DNA of 38,411 nt from the NCBI GenBank assembly GCA_938015575.1, contig CALLPT010000017.1, forward strand, positions 1-38,411, read 5' to 3'. Source of the stretch: an uncultured Acidimicrobiales bacterium. Its GTDB lineage: Bacteria; Actinomycetota; Acidimicrobiia; Acidimicrobiales; UBA10347. This document shows positions 1 to 7,418 of the stretch, in pieces. The translations under genes and the position numbers were made by a program. The stretch's first letter is position 1. Each line of letters begins with the position of its first letter. The notes under the pieces are model-generated. The model ran no database searches. It was not told the origin of the DNA and saw only the letters and a program-made list of their open reading frames with translations.

Positions 1-178
1 GCGACACAAACCACACCTCAGCAATCGTCGCCCCATAGTTCCGACTATCCGGACGGTGATACAACATCGAGTCCGCATTGCCCTTGATCGGATAACACGC
101 AGGCATCTCACGTTCATCGGCAAGCGGCGCATGCGAGCCCGCGCCGAACGGATGGCGTTCGTCGGCTGATTGAGTCAT
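1..178 (-). CDS. sunset-domain protein, N-terminal part (runs off the window)
   Basis: Partial gene: the first 59 codons read leftward out of the window. The ATG at 176-178 has a good ribosome site (AGAGGGAC) about four bases upstream. After a hydrophilic 29-residue start comes [14 protein letters not shown], then [15 protein letters not shown]. This is the short 'sunset' motif found at the C-terminus of some actinobacterial L17 proteins and in small stand-alone proteins. Its biochemical role is not known to me. The gene is divergent from the MDR oxidoreductase, sharing a 140-bp promoter region. Because the 3' part is missing, I cannot tell whether it is a stand-alone domain or the front of a larger protein. 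Confidence 0.7.
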   Translation of the reverse strand, partial: MTQSADERHPFGAGSHAPLADEREMPACYPIKGNADSMLYHRPDSRNYGATIAEVWFVS

Positions 179-318
179 AACTGTCCCTCTTGGATGGTGC
201 GGTAGCCGCGCCCATTTGCTCCCCCGGGCGAGGCGAGGCAAACCTAGTGCGCACACGGACGGCGTGCATCAGGAACGACAGTTCAGGACCCTGAATATCT
301 CGATCGCAGGAAAGTGTC

Positions 319-1389
319 ATGAACGAACAGTCACCGGGCCAACCAGCGGCGGGGCATACCGACCTGCCGACGACAACGAATCAAGTGCTGATTCGCGAGG
401 TTCCAAAGGGGCCACTCGAGGCCGACCACTTCGCCCTCCAGGTGGCCCAACTCCCCGCACTCGGCCAAGGCGATGTGCTCGTCGAGACGCTGGCGATCAC
501 GATTGGAGCGGGTCAACGGGCTGGCCTGCAAGGCTCAGCCGGCTATGCGGGGCCGGCGGAATCCGACGTCGTCATGACCGGCACCGGCGTTGGCCGCGTC
601 TTGGCGTCGAACCATGACGCCATCGCACCAGATGACATCGTGATGGGACTGACGGGCTGGAGCGAGCACGCCGTGCTCACCGGCGATCGACTCAGCATCG
701 TCGACTCGACCGTCGCACCGTCGACCTTGCTGGGAGCATTGGGCACAAACGGGCTCACCGCCTATTTCGGACTGCTCGATGTCGGCGATCCCCAGCCCGG
801 AGAAACTGTCGTGGTGTCCGCTGCAGGTGGTTCGGTCGGCCACCTCGTTGGCCAAATCGCCAAACGCCGCGGCTGCACGGTTGTCGGTGTGGCAGGTTCC
901 GACGAGAAATGCGCGTCGCTAATCGACGATCTGGGCTTCGACCGAGCGGTGAACTACAAGTCGACCGACTTCCGAGCTGAGTTCAAGGCGGCAACGCCCG
1001 ACCGAATCGACATCTATTTCGACAACACCGGCGGCGACATTCTTGGCAGCGCCCTGTTCCGGATGAACACCCACGGTCGCATCGTGTGCTGTGGCGTCGT
1101 CAGTCAGTACGACACGGCGTCACCGGATCCTGGACCGCGAGGAGTCCCCGGCTTGCTGGTGAACAACCGGGTCCGCATGCAGGGCTTCCTCGTCTTCGAC
1201 TATGCCGACCGTTTCGCCGAAGCTCGCGCCGAGATCAGCAGCTGGCTCGCGTCGGGCGATATCACGGCCCGAACGACCGAGTTCAACGGCCTCAGCGCAG
1301 CCCCGCGGGCCTTTGTCGATCTACTCGCCGGGCGCACGGTCGGCACGACGGTCATCAATGTCGCGAGCCCAACGACCCCACAGCCCTAA
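319..1389 (+). CDS. NADP-dependent MDR-family oxidoreductase
   Basis: 356-residue medium-chain dehydrogenase/reductase. The cofactor loop AAGGSVGHLVGQIAK lies at residues 168-182, preceded by GTNGLTAYFGLLDVG near 142, which is typical of the PTGR/CurA/YncB branch (COG2130). No structural or catalytic zinc ligands are evident, as expected for this branch. Such enzymes reduce the C=C bond of alpha,beta-unsaturated ketones with NADPH in the cytoplasm; the substrate here cannot be deduced. The start is an ATG preceded by AGGAAAG. The TAA stop overlaps the TAG stop of the convergent FAD oxidase by two bases, so the two genes meet tail to tail. Confidence 0.88.
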   Translation: MNEQSPGQPAAGHTDLPTTTNQVLIREVPKGPLEADHFALQVAQLPALGQGDVLVETLAITIGAGQRAGLQGSAGYAGPAESDVVMTGTGVGRVLASNHDAIAPDDIVMGLTGWSEHAVLTGDRLSIVDSTVAPSTLLGALGTNGLTAYFGLLDVGDPQPGETVVVSAAGGSVGHLVGQIAKRRGCTVVGVAGSDEKCASLIDDLGFDRAVNYKSTDFRAEFKAATPDRIDIYFDNTGGDILGSALFRMNTHGRIVCCGVVSQYDTASPDPGPRGVPGLLVNNRVRMQGFLVFDYADRFAEARAEISSWLASGDITARTTEFNGLSAAPRAFVDLLAGRTVGTTVINVASPTTPQP

Positions 1390-2750
1390 AGAGCCTTGCC
1401 CGGGTTCAGCCGACCATCCGGATCAAAGAGGGTGCGCAAGCTGCGCTGCACGCTGAGCTGCACCGGATCGAGCTCGCGTTCGACATAGGCCTTCTTCAGG
1501 GTGCCGACACCGTGCTCACCGGCGATCGTGCCGTCGAGACGCAGCGCGAGCGAGATGATGTCCTCGAAGGCCGCCTTGGCTCGGGCGGTCTCGTGGGGGT
1601 CGTTGCCATCGAAGACCAACAGCGGGTGCATGTTGCCATCGCCTGCATGCCCGATGGTGGGCAGCTGCACGTCGTGTCGTTTGGCGATCTCGGTGATCCC
1701 GGCGAGAAGTTCGGGCAGATGCTGGCGAGGCACGGCGACGTCTTCGGGCAACAGCGCCTTGCCGAGGTGCTCGAACGCCGGCCAGACCTTTCGGCGCACC
1801 TCGATCAACATGTCGCCTTCGTGGGGATCGTCGACGTGGTAGACGAACGAGGCGCCATGGTCCTCGCAAATCTTCGAGATCGCGGCGATGCGTTCGGGTG
1901 CGGACTCGCCCGCCGTCTGCATGAGCAGGAGGCAGGCAGCGTCGACATCGAGGTCCATCGGGAACACCGCTTCGACCTGACGCAACGAGGCCTGGTCGAC
2001 GATCTCCATGAGCGACGGTTCGTGACCCTGCCGGAAGATCTCGACGATCGCGTTGCCAGCTGGTTCGAGTTCGCCGAAGTAGGCAACGGCGGTGGCCGGC
2101 GGCGGCGGTGCCGTAACGAGTTTCAGGGTGATCTCGGTGATGATGCCGAGTGCGCCTTCGGAGCCGACGAAGATCCCGGTCAAGTCAAACCCGGTCGTGG
2201 ATTTGATGGTCTTGCGACCGGTGCGCATGACTTCGCCGTTGGCCATCACCACGGTCAGGCCCATCACGTAGTCGCGGGTGACCCCGTACTTGACGCAGCA
2301 CAGACCACCTGCATTCGTGGCGACGTTGCCGCCGATGCTCGACATCTCGAACGATGCAGGGTCGGGCGGGTAGAACAATCCTCGCTCGGCAACAGCGGCT
2401 TTGAGATCGGAGTTGATGACGCCCGGCTGCACCCGACAGGTCCGGTTGGTTTCGTCGATTTCAAGGATGTTGTTCATGCGGTGCAGCGACAGCACCATGC
2501 AGCCGTCGGTTGCGTTCGCCGCACCCGTCAGGCCGGTACCGGCTCCTCGAGGAACAATCGGGACATCGGCTTCGATCGCCGCTTCGACGGCCGCGACGAC
2601 CTGCTCGGTGGTCCGGGGCATGACCAGCACCGAGGCCGTGCCATGCCCCTCGAAGATCGCTCGATCGTGGCTGTAGGCCTCGACGACGTCGTCGTCGAAC
2701 TGCACGCAGTCCTCGGGAAGTCGGGACGTGAGAGCTTCGATGAGGGTCAC
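1386..2750 (-). CDS. FAD-binding oxidase, GlcD/D-2-hydroxyacid dehydrogenase type
   Basis: 454 residues. An N-terminal FAD-binding PCMH domain carries PRGAGTGLTGAAN at 68-80. The C-terminal FAD-oxidase domain ends with the family signature GEHGVGT (about 411-417) and a final RLNPGK. This is the glycolate oxidase GlcD / D-lactate dehydrogenase family, which oxidises D-2-hydroxyacids to 2-oxoacids with FAD. No GlcE or GlcF subunit is adjacent, so a stand-alone D-lactate or D-2-hydroxyacid dehydrogenase is as likely as glycolate oxidase. The start is GTG. It diverges from the selenoprotein candidate with a 78-bp gap. Confidence 0.9.
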   Translation of the reverse strand: MTLIEALTSRLPEDCVQFDDDVVEAYSHDRAIFEGHGTASVLVMPRTTEQVVAAVEAAIEADVPIVPRGAGTGLTGAANATDGCMVLSLHRMNNILEIDETNRTCRVQPGVINSDLKAAVAERGLFYPPDPASFEMSSIGGNVATNAGGLCCVKYGVTRDYVMGLTVVMANGEVMRTGRKTIKSTTGFDLTGIFVGSEGALGIITEITLKLVTAPPPPATAVAYFGELEPAGNAIVEIFRQGHEPSLMEIVDQASLRQVEAVFPMDLDVDAACLLLMQTAGESAPERIAAISKICEDHGASFVYHVDDPHEGDMLIEVRRKVWPAFEHLGKALLPEDVAVPRQHLPELLAGITEIAKRHDVQLPTIGHAGDGNMHPLLVFDGNDPHETARAKAAFEDIISLALRLDGTIAGEHGVGTLKKAYVERELDPVQLSVQRSLRTLFDPDGRLNPGKAL

Positions 2751-2828
2751 GGCGTCACTCTAGATCGCCGCCGGTGGCTGCCTGAACGAGCGACCTGCCT
2801 ACCGCGCCGGGCACGGGGCCGACAACCA

Positions 2829-3803
2829 ATGATCGAGGACACGTCGTACTCTGTCTCCGTGACTTTTCGTCGGACGCGCCGTGGACGCAGCGTCGCAGGT
2901 CGTCGCGCCGCCACGATCGCTACCGCACTCGTCATGGCGGCGAGTGGGTGCAGCGGCGGCACCGCAACCGAATCCGTGTCCGCGACGCTCGCTCCCACGG
3001 CGGTTCCGACGACGCCACCGCTGAGCGTGCCGACGGAGGCACCGGCGATCGAGCCGACCGAGATCGCGTCGGTGACACCAACGCCCGAATCACCGCCCGA
3101 CGAAGCACCCACGCCGACACCGACCGAGGCACCGACCGAGGCACCGACATCCTCCAACGATGCTGCGCCGACCGAAGTCGGCGCCGCGCAGCCCGACGAA
3201 CAGCCCACAGCCGCACCGCAGCCGACAGCCGTATCGGAACCAACAGCGGCACCGGCCCCAGCGCCAACCGCGGCGCCGACCCCGGTGCCCACCCCGATAC
3301 CGACCGCGTCGCCCGAATCAGATAACGGCGGCATTCCTCCATCAACTGCCCCGATCCCGGTCGGCGGGACGGGCGCGACGATCTCACTCGGCGGCGATTT
3401 CGACGTCGTCAACCTGTTGACCCAAGCTGACCAGTCGATCGCCGAGCTCAACCCGTCGGGCCCCACACTGCTGTGGTTCTGGGCCCCACATTGAACGACC
3501 TGCAATGCCGAGGCGCCCGGCATCGTGCAGTTCGCACGAAATCATCCCGAGATCACGATTGTCGGCATTGGAGCGGGCACCGCCGTCAACGGCGACTCGC
3601 TCGACGGGGCCCTGAACTTTGTTCAGAACCACGGCGCCACGCTGGCGAACATGCGGATGCTCTACGACGTGAGCTTCCGCTCGTGGCAATCGTTTGGGGT
3701 CACGACGCAGCCGTGGTCGATCGGTTTCGACGACGAGGGAAACCGGCTCTTCAGCCAGCCCGGACGCATCGACCTTGCATCGGTCTCGGCGGCATTCGGC
3801 TGA
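2829..3803 (+). CDS. lipoprotein redoxin with in-frame UGA (candidate selenoprotein, UxxC)
   Basis: Read through the TGA at 3492-3494, this is one 324-residue protein. Residues 12-41 are Arg-rich then hydrophobic and end in an A-S-G-C lipobox-like site (Cys41). Residues 42 to about 175 form a Pro/Thr/Ala/Glu-rich stalk. From about 180 there is a TlpA/thioredoxin-like domain: LLWFWAPH, then TGA (222), T-T-Cys225, N-A-E-A-P, and the cis-proline loop TTQPW at 292-296. The usual motif is FWAPxCxxC, so TGA replaces exactly the first redox cysteine. Homology continues in the same frame to the TGA at 3801. The likely role is an extracytoplasmic thiol oxidoreductase anchored to the membrane. Start: ATG 2829 or GTG 2859; neither has a strong ribosome site. 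An automatic caller would split it at 3494 into a truncated proline-rich protein and a headless redoxin. The alternative is a one-base nonsense mutation of TGC. Selenocysteine is inferred, not proven. Confidence 0.8.
3500..3530 (+). promoter_or_regulatory. candidate bacterial SECIS hairpin
   Basis: The hairpin starts six bases after the in-frame TGA. The lower stem CTGCA (3500-3504) pairs with TGCAG (3526-3530). A two-base bulge (CG, 3524-3525) follows. The upper stem ATGCCG (3505-3510) pairs with CGGCAT (3518-3523). The 7-base loop is AGGCGCC. There are 16 nt between UGA and loop, and a G among the first two loop bases. Both agree with the bacterial SECIS consensus as I remember it, and the AGG start resembles the E. 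coli fdhF loop. The hairpin lies within the coding sequence, as expected for bacterial SelB recruitment. Confidence 0.65.
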
Positions 3804-3851
3804 AACGTCGCCGCGCCTCGCTGACCACGCTGCGTATCCCTACCGCATTTC

Positions 3852-3883
3852 GTGTGAATCGCGGGCCCCAGGCGGGTTCACAC
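3852..3883 (+). terminator. hairpin after the redoxin gene, possible terminator
   Basis: GTGTGAATC (3852-3860) pairs with GGTTCACAC (3875-3883), nine pairs with one G-U, around a 14-base GC-rich loop. It sits 48 bases after the redoxin stop. No T-tract follows, so termination is only suggested by position. Confidence 0.35.
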
Positions 3884-3898
3884 TCGGTGACGAACGAC

Positions 3899-3943
3899 CC
3901 CACGGTGGGTGTCCAGGCGCCGTCGGCCCTCACCCAGGTGGGT
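3899..3943. promoter_or_regulatory. GTGGG-type inverted repeats upstream of tetR/nitrile hydratase genes
   Basis: CCCAC-G-GTGGG (3899-3909) and ACCC-AGGT-GGGT (3932-3943) lie 120 and 86 bases before the TetR start. They could be an operator for the regulator encoded next. The evidence is symmetry and position only. Confidence 0.3.
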
Positions 3944-4028
3944 GGAACTTCGGGCCTGAGACACAATTCTTGGTCAAGAGCCACCCAGATAGTGCACGCA
4001 AGGGCCAACCTTCCGTCACAATATCTAC

Positions 4029-4841
4029 ATGTCGATCGAAGACGTCTGGGCCTACCCAGCGCCCCCAGAACGAAAGTACCGGAAGGCGGCGGATTCCAAG
4101 GCGCAGCTTATTGCTGCGGGTCGTGAGCTCTTGGCGGAGCGGGGCTTGGCCCCAGGTTTGAGCCGCGTCACCCTGAACGATGCGATTGAGCGGTCGGGGA
4201 TTCCTCGATCGAGCGCGTACCGGCTGTACAGCGGAGGCCCCGGCCCCCTCGAGTCGTTTCGTGTTGCCCTGCTCGAGTCGCTGAGCGCAGACCACCTCGA
4301 TCGCGACAACACGTGGGGCTCGGTCGACGGCGTCATCGAACAGCACACCGATGACCTCGACGGCGATGATCCCGTGCGCATGGCCACGGCGCTGCGCGAA
4401 GTCATCCGCGTTGGCGTTTCCTCGAACATCCAGGATTGGATCGGCTCCATCGGCTTCTACGTCGTTGCATCGACGATGGTGGCCGCCTCGAGCCCGGGCA
4501 CCGATTCGGGCGCCGACCTCGAGCTGCTCCAGGGCGGCGAGGACCAGCTGCTCAAGAACATCATCCCGGTGTACAAGTCGATTGCCGACATGGTCGGGTT
4601 GCGTTTGCGCTCGGGTCTCGACTGGGAGACCTTCGCTCGCGTGATCACCAGTGCCGTCGACGGCGTGGCACTGCGCCATGTGATTGATCCGTCACTGATG
4701 GCGATCGAACGACCCACGGGACCCGACGGCGAGATCCAGGAGTGGACTTCGGCCGCGGTGCTCTTCGAGTCGATGGTGTACGCCTACACCGAACCCGACC
4801 CCAAGCGCACGATGTCGGCCGACCTCAGCGTCTGGTACTAG
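4029..4841 (+). CDS. TetR-family transcriptional regulator
   Basis: 270 residues. A helix-turn-helix region lies near residues 40-70 (VTLNDAIERSGIPRSSAYRL), preceded by an N-terminal helix that includes AQLIAAGRELLAERG, the usual TetR layout. The rest is a helical ligand-binding domain I cannot assign to a subfamily. The gene ends 41 bases before the nitrile hydratase beta gene on the same strand, so control of that operon is a reasonable inference. The recognition part reads SSAYRLYSGG, where many TetR proteins have an aromatic pair. GC-rich inverted repeats upstream may be its operator. Confidence 0.8.
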   Translation: MSIEDVWAYPAPPERKYRKAADSKAQLIAAGRELLAERGLAPGLSRVTLNDAIERSGIPRSSAYRLYSGGPGPLESFRVALLESLSADHLDRDNTWGSVDGVIEQHTDDLDGDDPVRMATALREVIRVGVSSNIQDWIGSIGFYVVASTMVAASSPGTDSGADLELLQGGEDQLLKNIIPVYKSIADMVGLRLRSGLDWETFARVITSAVDGVALRHVIDPSLMAIERPTGPDGEIQEWTSAAVLFESMVYAYTEPDPKRTMSADLSVWY

Positions 4842-4882
4842 GTCAGTCGCCGACGCGACAGCGCTTCTACTAGCGTCGCCGC

Positions 4883-5539
4883 ATGACCGGCGTACATGAC
4901 ATCGGAGGCAAGGCGGGATTCGGACCCGTGCCCGTCGACGATGACGTCCTCTTTCACGCGGACTGGGAACGCCGCGCCTTCGCGGTGACCCAATTCGCCC
5001 AGGGCGCCGCTGGTTTCAACACCGATGCGTTCCGCCACGGCATCGAGCGCGAGGACCCAGCGACGTACCGTTCGGCGACCTACTTCGACAAATGGATCCG
5101 CAACGCCGAGCGCATGCTCGTCGAAGGTGGCGTGCTCGGCGCCGATGCCGTGACGGCCGCGATCCGGGGCGAGGCCGCTAGCGAAACGCCAACCCGCACG
5201 ACCGATGCAGTCCCGGCGCAGGGCCGAGGGTCGATCCGCTCGCCTGAGACGCCGCCGCGATTCTCCGTCGGCGACACGGTCGCCGTCGTCGCCCATGCCG
5301 CCAGCGTCGGCCACACGCGACTTCCCGACTACGTTGCCGGTCGTAACGGCACGGTCGCGATCATCAACGGCGGCTGGATCTTTCCCGACACCCATGCCCA
5401 CGGCCAGGGCGAGTCCCCGTGCTGGGTCTACGCGGTTGCCTTCAACGCCGGCGACCTGTGGCCAGAAACCGGCGCTGCCCACACCGTCTACGTCGACCTG
5501 TTCGAGCCCTACCTCTCCCCCACGATGGAGTCCTCATGA
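4883..5539 (+). CDS. nthB: nitrile hydratase subunit beta
   Basis: 218 residues, the usual length. The N-terminal [10 protein letters not shown] with GFGPV, the helical region with FDKWI at 68-72 and the C-terminal SH3-like domain with [11 protein letters not shown] at 143-153 are all hallmarks of the beta subunit. It pairs with the alpha subunit to hydrate nitriles to amides in the cytoplasm. Its stop overlaps the alpha start (ATGA), so the two are translationally coupled. The beta-alpha-accessory order is the one usually seen with cobalt enzymes. No aldoxime dehydratase or amidase gene is adjacent; the nearest amidase is about 21 kb away. Confidence 0.93.
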   Translation: MTGVHDIGGKAGFGPVPVDDDVLFHADWERRAFAVTQFAQGAAGFNTDAFRHGIEREDPATYRSATYFDKWIRNAERMLVEGGVLGADAVTAAIRGEAASETPTRTTDAVPAQGRGSIRSPETPPRFSVGDTVAVVAHAASVGHTRLPDYVAGRNGTVAIINGGWIFPDTHAHGQGESPCWVYAVAFNAGDLWPETGAAHTVYVDLFEPYLSPTMESS

Positions 5540-6165
5540 GTGGTGACCACGCCCACGGCGCCGACCACACCCACACGCCGGACCCGGCCGATCCGGCGAT
5601 TCGGGTCGAAGCGATCGAGTCGCTGCTGGTCGAGGCCGGGCTGCTCGATCCCGCCCGCGTCGATGCGCTCATCGAACGCTACGAACATGACCTGGGGCCG
5701 CTCAACGGTGCCCGTGTTGTCGCCCGAGCGTGGACCGACGATGCCTATCGCCAGCGGCTGCTCGAGGACGGGACAGCGGCCATCGCCGAGCTCGGCTACG
5801 GCGGCGCACAAGGCGAACACATGGTTGTTGTCGAGAACGGAGCGGAGGTGCACAACCTGGTGGTGTGCACCTTGTGCTCGTGCTACCCGTGGCCGGTGCT
5901 GGGTCTTCCGCCGTCGTGGTACAAGTCACCCGAGTACCGGGCCCGAGCCGTGCGTGAGCCTCGCGCCGTGCTCGAAGAGTTCGGCACCGAGCTGAGCGAC
6001 GAGGTCGACATTCGGGTGTGGGACTCCTCGGCTGAGATCCGCTACCTGGTGCTTCCCGAGCGGCCTGCGGGCACCGAGCACCTGTCCGAGGACGAACTTG
6101 TGGCGCTGGTATCACGAGATTCGATGATCGGTGTTCGCCTTGCCGGCACCGGCGAGCCGGCATGA
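5536..6165 (+). CDS. nthA: nitrile hydratase subunit alpha, cobalt type
   Basis: 209 residues. The metal-binding loop is Cys111-T-L-Cys114-S-Cys116-Y-P-W. Thr in the second position is the known mark of non-corrin cobalt nitrile hydratases (iron enzymes have Ser). Cys114 and Cys116 are expected to be oxidised to sulfinic and sulfenic acid. Residues 5-13 (HAHGADHTH) form a His-rich N-terminal patch, which is unusual for the family and may help bind metal. The related thiocyanate hydrolase gamma subunit shares the loop, but the gene order and the fused-length beta subunit favour nitrile hydratase. The stop overlaps the next gene by ATGA. Confidence 0.93.
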   Translation: MSGDHAHGADHTHTPDPADPAIRVEAIESLLVEAGLLDPARVDALIERYEHDLGPLNGARVVARAWTDDAYRQRLLEDGTAAIAELGYGGAQGEHMVVVENGAEVHNLVVCTLCSCYPWPVLGLPPSWYKSPEYRARAVREPRAVLEEFGTELSDEVDIRVWDSSAEIRYLVLPERPAGTEHLSEDELVALVSRDSMIGVRLAGTGEPA

Positions 6166-6545
6166 GCCAGGAGCTCGCAAGCGACGGGCCGGCTGCGCCG
6201 CCTCGAGTCAACGGTGAACTGGTCTTCGATGCGCCGTGGCAGAGCCGGGCGTTTGGCGTTGCGGCTGCGCTCGCCGATGCGGGGCGGATCGGTTGGCCCG
6301 ACTTCCAAGCTGCGCTGATCCGACGAGTCGAAGCTGTCGACGCAGCGTCTGGCCCTGCGCAACGCTCGACGGGTACACCCGACGGCTACTGGCGATGCTG
6401 GCTCGAGGCACTTGGCGATGTCACCGTCGCGACGAGCACGATCGACGCGGCCGCATGGGCAGAGCGTGCCGACGACTTCGCGAACCGTGCGCCAGGTCAT
6501 GATCACGATCATGACCATGACGACCACGGGCATCACCATCACTGA
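6162..6545 (+). CDS. nitrile hydratase accessory protein with His-rich tail
   Basis: 127 residues. The body resembles the N-terminal half of nitrile hydratase beta ([16 protein letters not shown], then [10 protein letters not shown], then [12 protein letters not shown]), which is the signature of the P14K/NhlE type activators that deliver metal to the alpha subunit. The last 15 residues (113-127) contain nine His alternating with Asp, a likely cobalt-binding tail. It is coupled to alpha by a 4-base overlap, so the three proteins are made together. The metal is inferred from the alpha-subunit motif and the tail. Confidence 0.88.
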   Translation: MSQELASDGPAAPPRVNGELVFDAPWQSRAFGVAAALADAGRIGWPDFQAALIRRVEAVDAASGPAQRSTGTPDGYWRCWLEALGDVTVATSTIDAAAWAERADDFANRAPGHDHDHDHDDHGHHHH

Positions 6546-6558
6546 CCCGCCCAGCGGG
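6546..6558 (+). terminator. short hairpin after the nitrile hydratase operon
   Basis: CCCGC-CCA-GCGGG begins directly after the accessory-protein stop. No T-tract follows, so it is a weak terminator candidate placed at the end of the operon. Confidence 0.3.
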
Positions 6559-6590
6559 CCGTGATGGTTCTGCCGTGCTGACCGTGTGCG

Positions 6591-6917
6591 CTAAAAGGAA
6601 GGGTCAGACGCTTCGCGGGTCTGGATGACACCGATGATCTCGCCGAATGCGTCACGCACCGGCTCGGTGATCTGCACTGGCGCCCGGCGGGTTGCTTCGA
6701 CCCGGTGAGCGAGGGTCGAGCCCTGACGTGGAGCCGCATCATCGGCAGCGACCTCGTGCTGCCACATGAGCTGACCGCTGGCGTTGCGGCGGTAGGCAAC
6801 GCAGCGGACGGCATTGGTCTCTTCGAGCAACTGGCGTCCCAGCACTTCGATGCTTCCCGCGACCGCCCCTTGGCGTGGCGTGTTTGCAGACGGTGCGTTG
6901 GTGGTCGCAGTCATCAT
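6591..6917 (-). CDS. small unknown protein with a GAF/PAS-like C-terminus
   Basis: 109 residues, starting at tandem ATG codons (6917 and 6914) behind GGGGAGAG, a strong ribosome site. A longer frame extends to 7046 but has no comparable site. The N-terminus is low-complexity (TATTNAPSANTP). The rest reads like one small alpha/beta sensor fold: a helix (GRQLLEETNAVR), strands, and a final FGEIIGVIQTR, which recalls the last strand of GAF or PAS modules. It has no clear catalytic motif or membrane segment. I do not recognise the family. It converges on the nitrile hydratase operon. Confidence 0.55.
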   Translation of the reverse strand: MMTATTNAPSANTPRQGAVAGSIEVLGRQLLEETNAVRCVAYRRNASGQLMWQHEVAADDAAPRQGSTLAHRVEATRRAPVQITEPVRDAFGEIIGVIQTREASDPSF

Positions 6918-7111
6918 CTCTCTCCCCGGTTGAAAGTGACGTATGTCGAATGGAATGTGTTGCAGCGGTCGAACCAGAAAGCGTGGCTGAGCTGTCACCC
7001 CGGACTCCGGTTTTGTGGAGCGGAACGTCGAATCCGACCACTGCAACGTTTGTGTTATCGGGCGCGAAGGACCAGTTTTGAGCGGCGCCTCACCAATTGG
7101 GCATGTTTTCC

Positions 7112-7121
7112 CCCACGTGGG
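7112..7121. promoter_or_regulatory. CCCACGTGGG palindrome
   Basis: A perfect 10-bp palindrome in the non-coding stretch. It resembles the CCCAC-G-GTGGG repeat upstream of the tetR/nitrile hydratase genes at 3899. Its function is unknown. Confidence 0.25.
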
Positions 7122-7220
7122 TTACGCGGGCTCACCGCTTTTGCCTAGGCCCTGGGCCCTGAGCGGGGCCGGTTGGCACCTCAGATGGGGTGTGTGCAGC
7201 CACGACGCCGGAACGTTGTA

Positions 7221-7308
7221 GTGCGGGTCACACATCCCTCCGAGGACAACTCCGACACTGACTGGTGAGGATGAGGTAGGCGAAGCAAGAAGCATGTGTG
7301 ACCCGCAC
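7221..7308. repeat. perfect 15-bp inverted repeat with 58-base spacer
   Basis: GTGCGGGTCACACAT (7221-7235) and its exact reverse complement (7294-7308). The arms stop abruptly at both ends. As RNA this would form a long closing stem around a 58-base interior. It may be a structured RNA, or a remnant of a small mobile repeat. Confidence 0.6.
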
Positions 7309-7418
7309 CCCACCCGTCGGCGAGGGACTCTCGCAAGTGAGCCACTTGTCTCAAGATAGGAAAATGTACCTAGCGGCCGCCGCCGCCTGAGGACGCGCCC
7401 ACCGGGGAAACGCGCTGG

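Larger units (their letters stand above)
6918..7418. other. about 500 bp without a convincing gene
   Basis: Open frames here are short and resemble no known protein. The stretch holds the promoter side of the small unknown gene, a CCCACGTGGG palindrome (7112-7121), a GGCCC/GGGCC hairpin near 7155-7175 and the 15-bp inverted repeat at 7221-7308. It could carry an untranslated RNA, but I recognise no known RNA family. Confidence 0.5.

Noticed and set aside
1086-2828. Long plus-strand open frame leading into the redoxin gene
   Set aside because: It is the antisense shadow of the GlcD-type oxidase and the end of the MDR gene; its residues match no family. Only the part after 2829 is real.
3492-3494. 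TGA as a plain nonsense mutation or sequencing error
   Set aside because: Not excluded, but the exact position at the redox Cys, the intact downstream frame and the adjacent SECIS-like hairpin make selenocysteine the better explanation.
2747-3523. Minus-strand 258-residue Gly/Val/Ser-rich frame opposite the redoxin gene
   Set aside because: The repeat composition is the mirror of the Pro/Thr stalk codons. It has no homology, and the redoxin frame has clear domain support.
3473-4161. Plus-strand frames of 217 and 155 residues over the redoxin 3' end
   Set aside because: They are out of frame with the redoxin domain, Arg-rich without family resemblance, and overlap the TetR gene.
7221-7308. 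SRP RNA or another known small RNA
   Set aside because: The conserved GGAAG/AGCAG internal-loop sequences of SRP RNA are absent, and I can match no other family.
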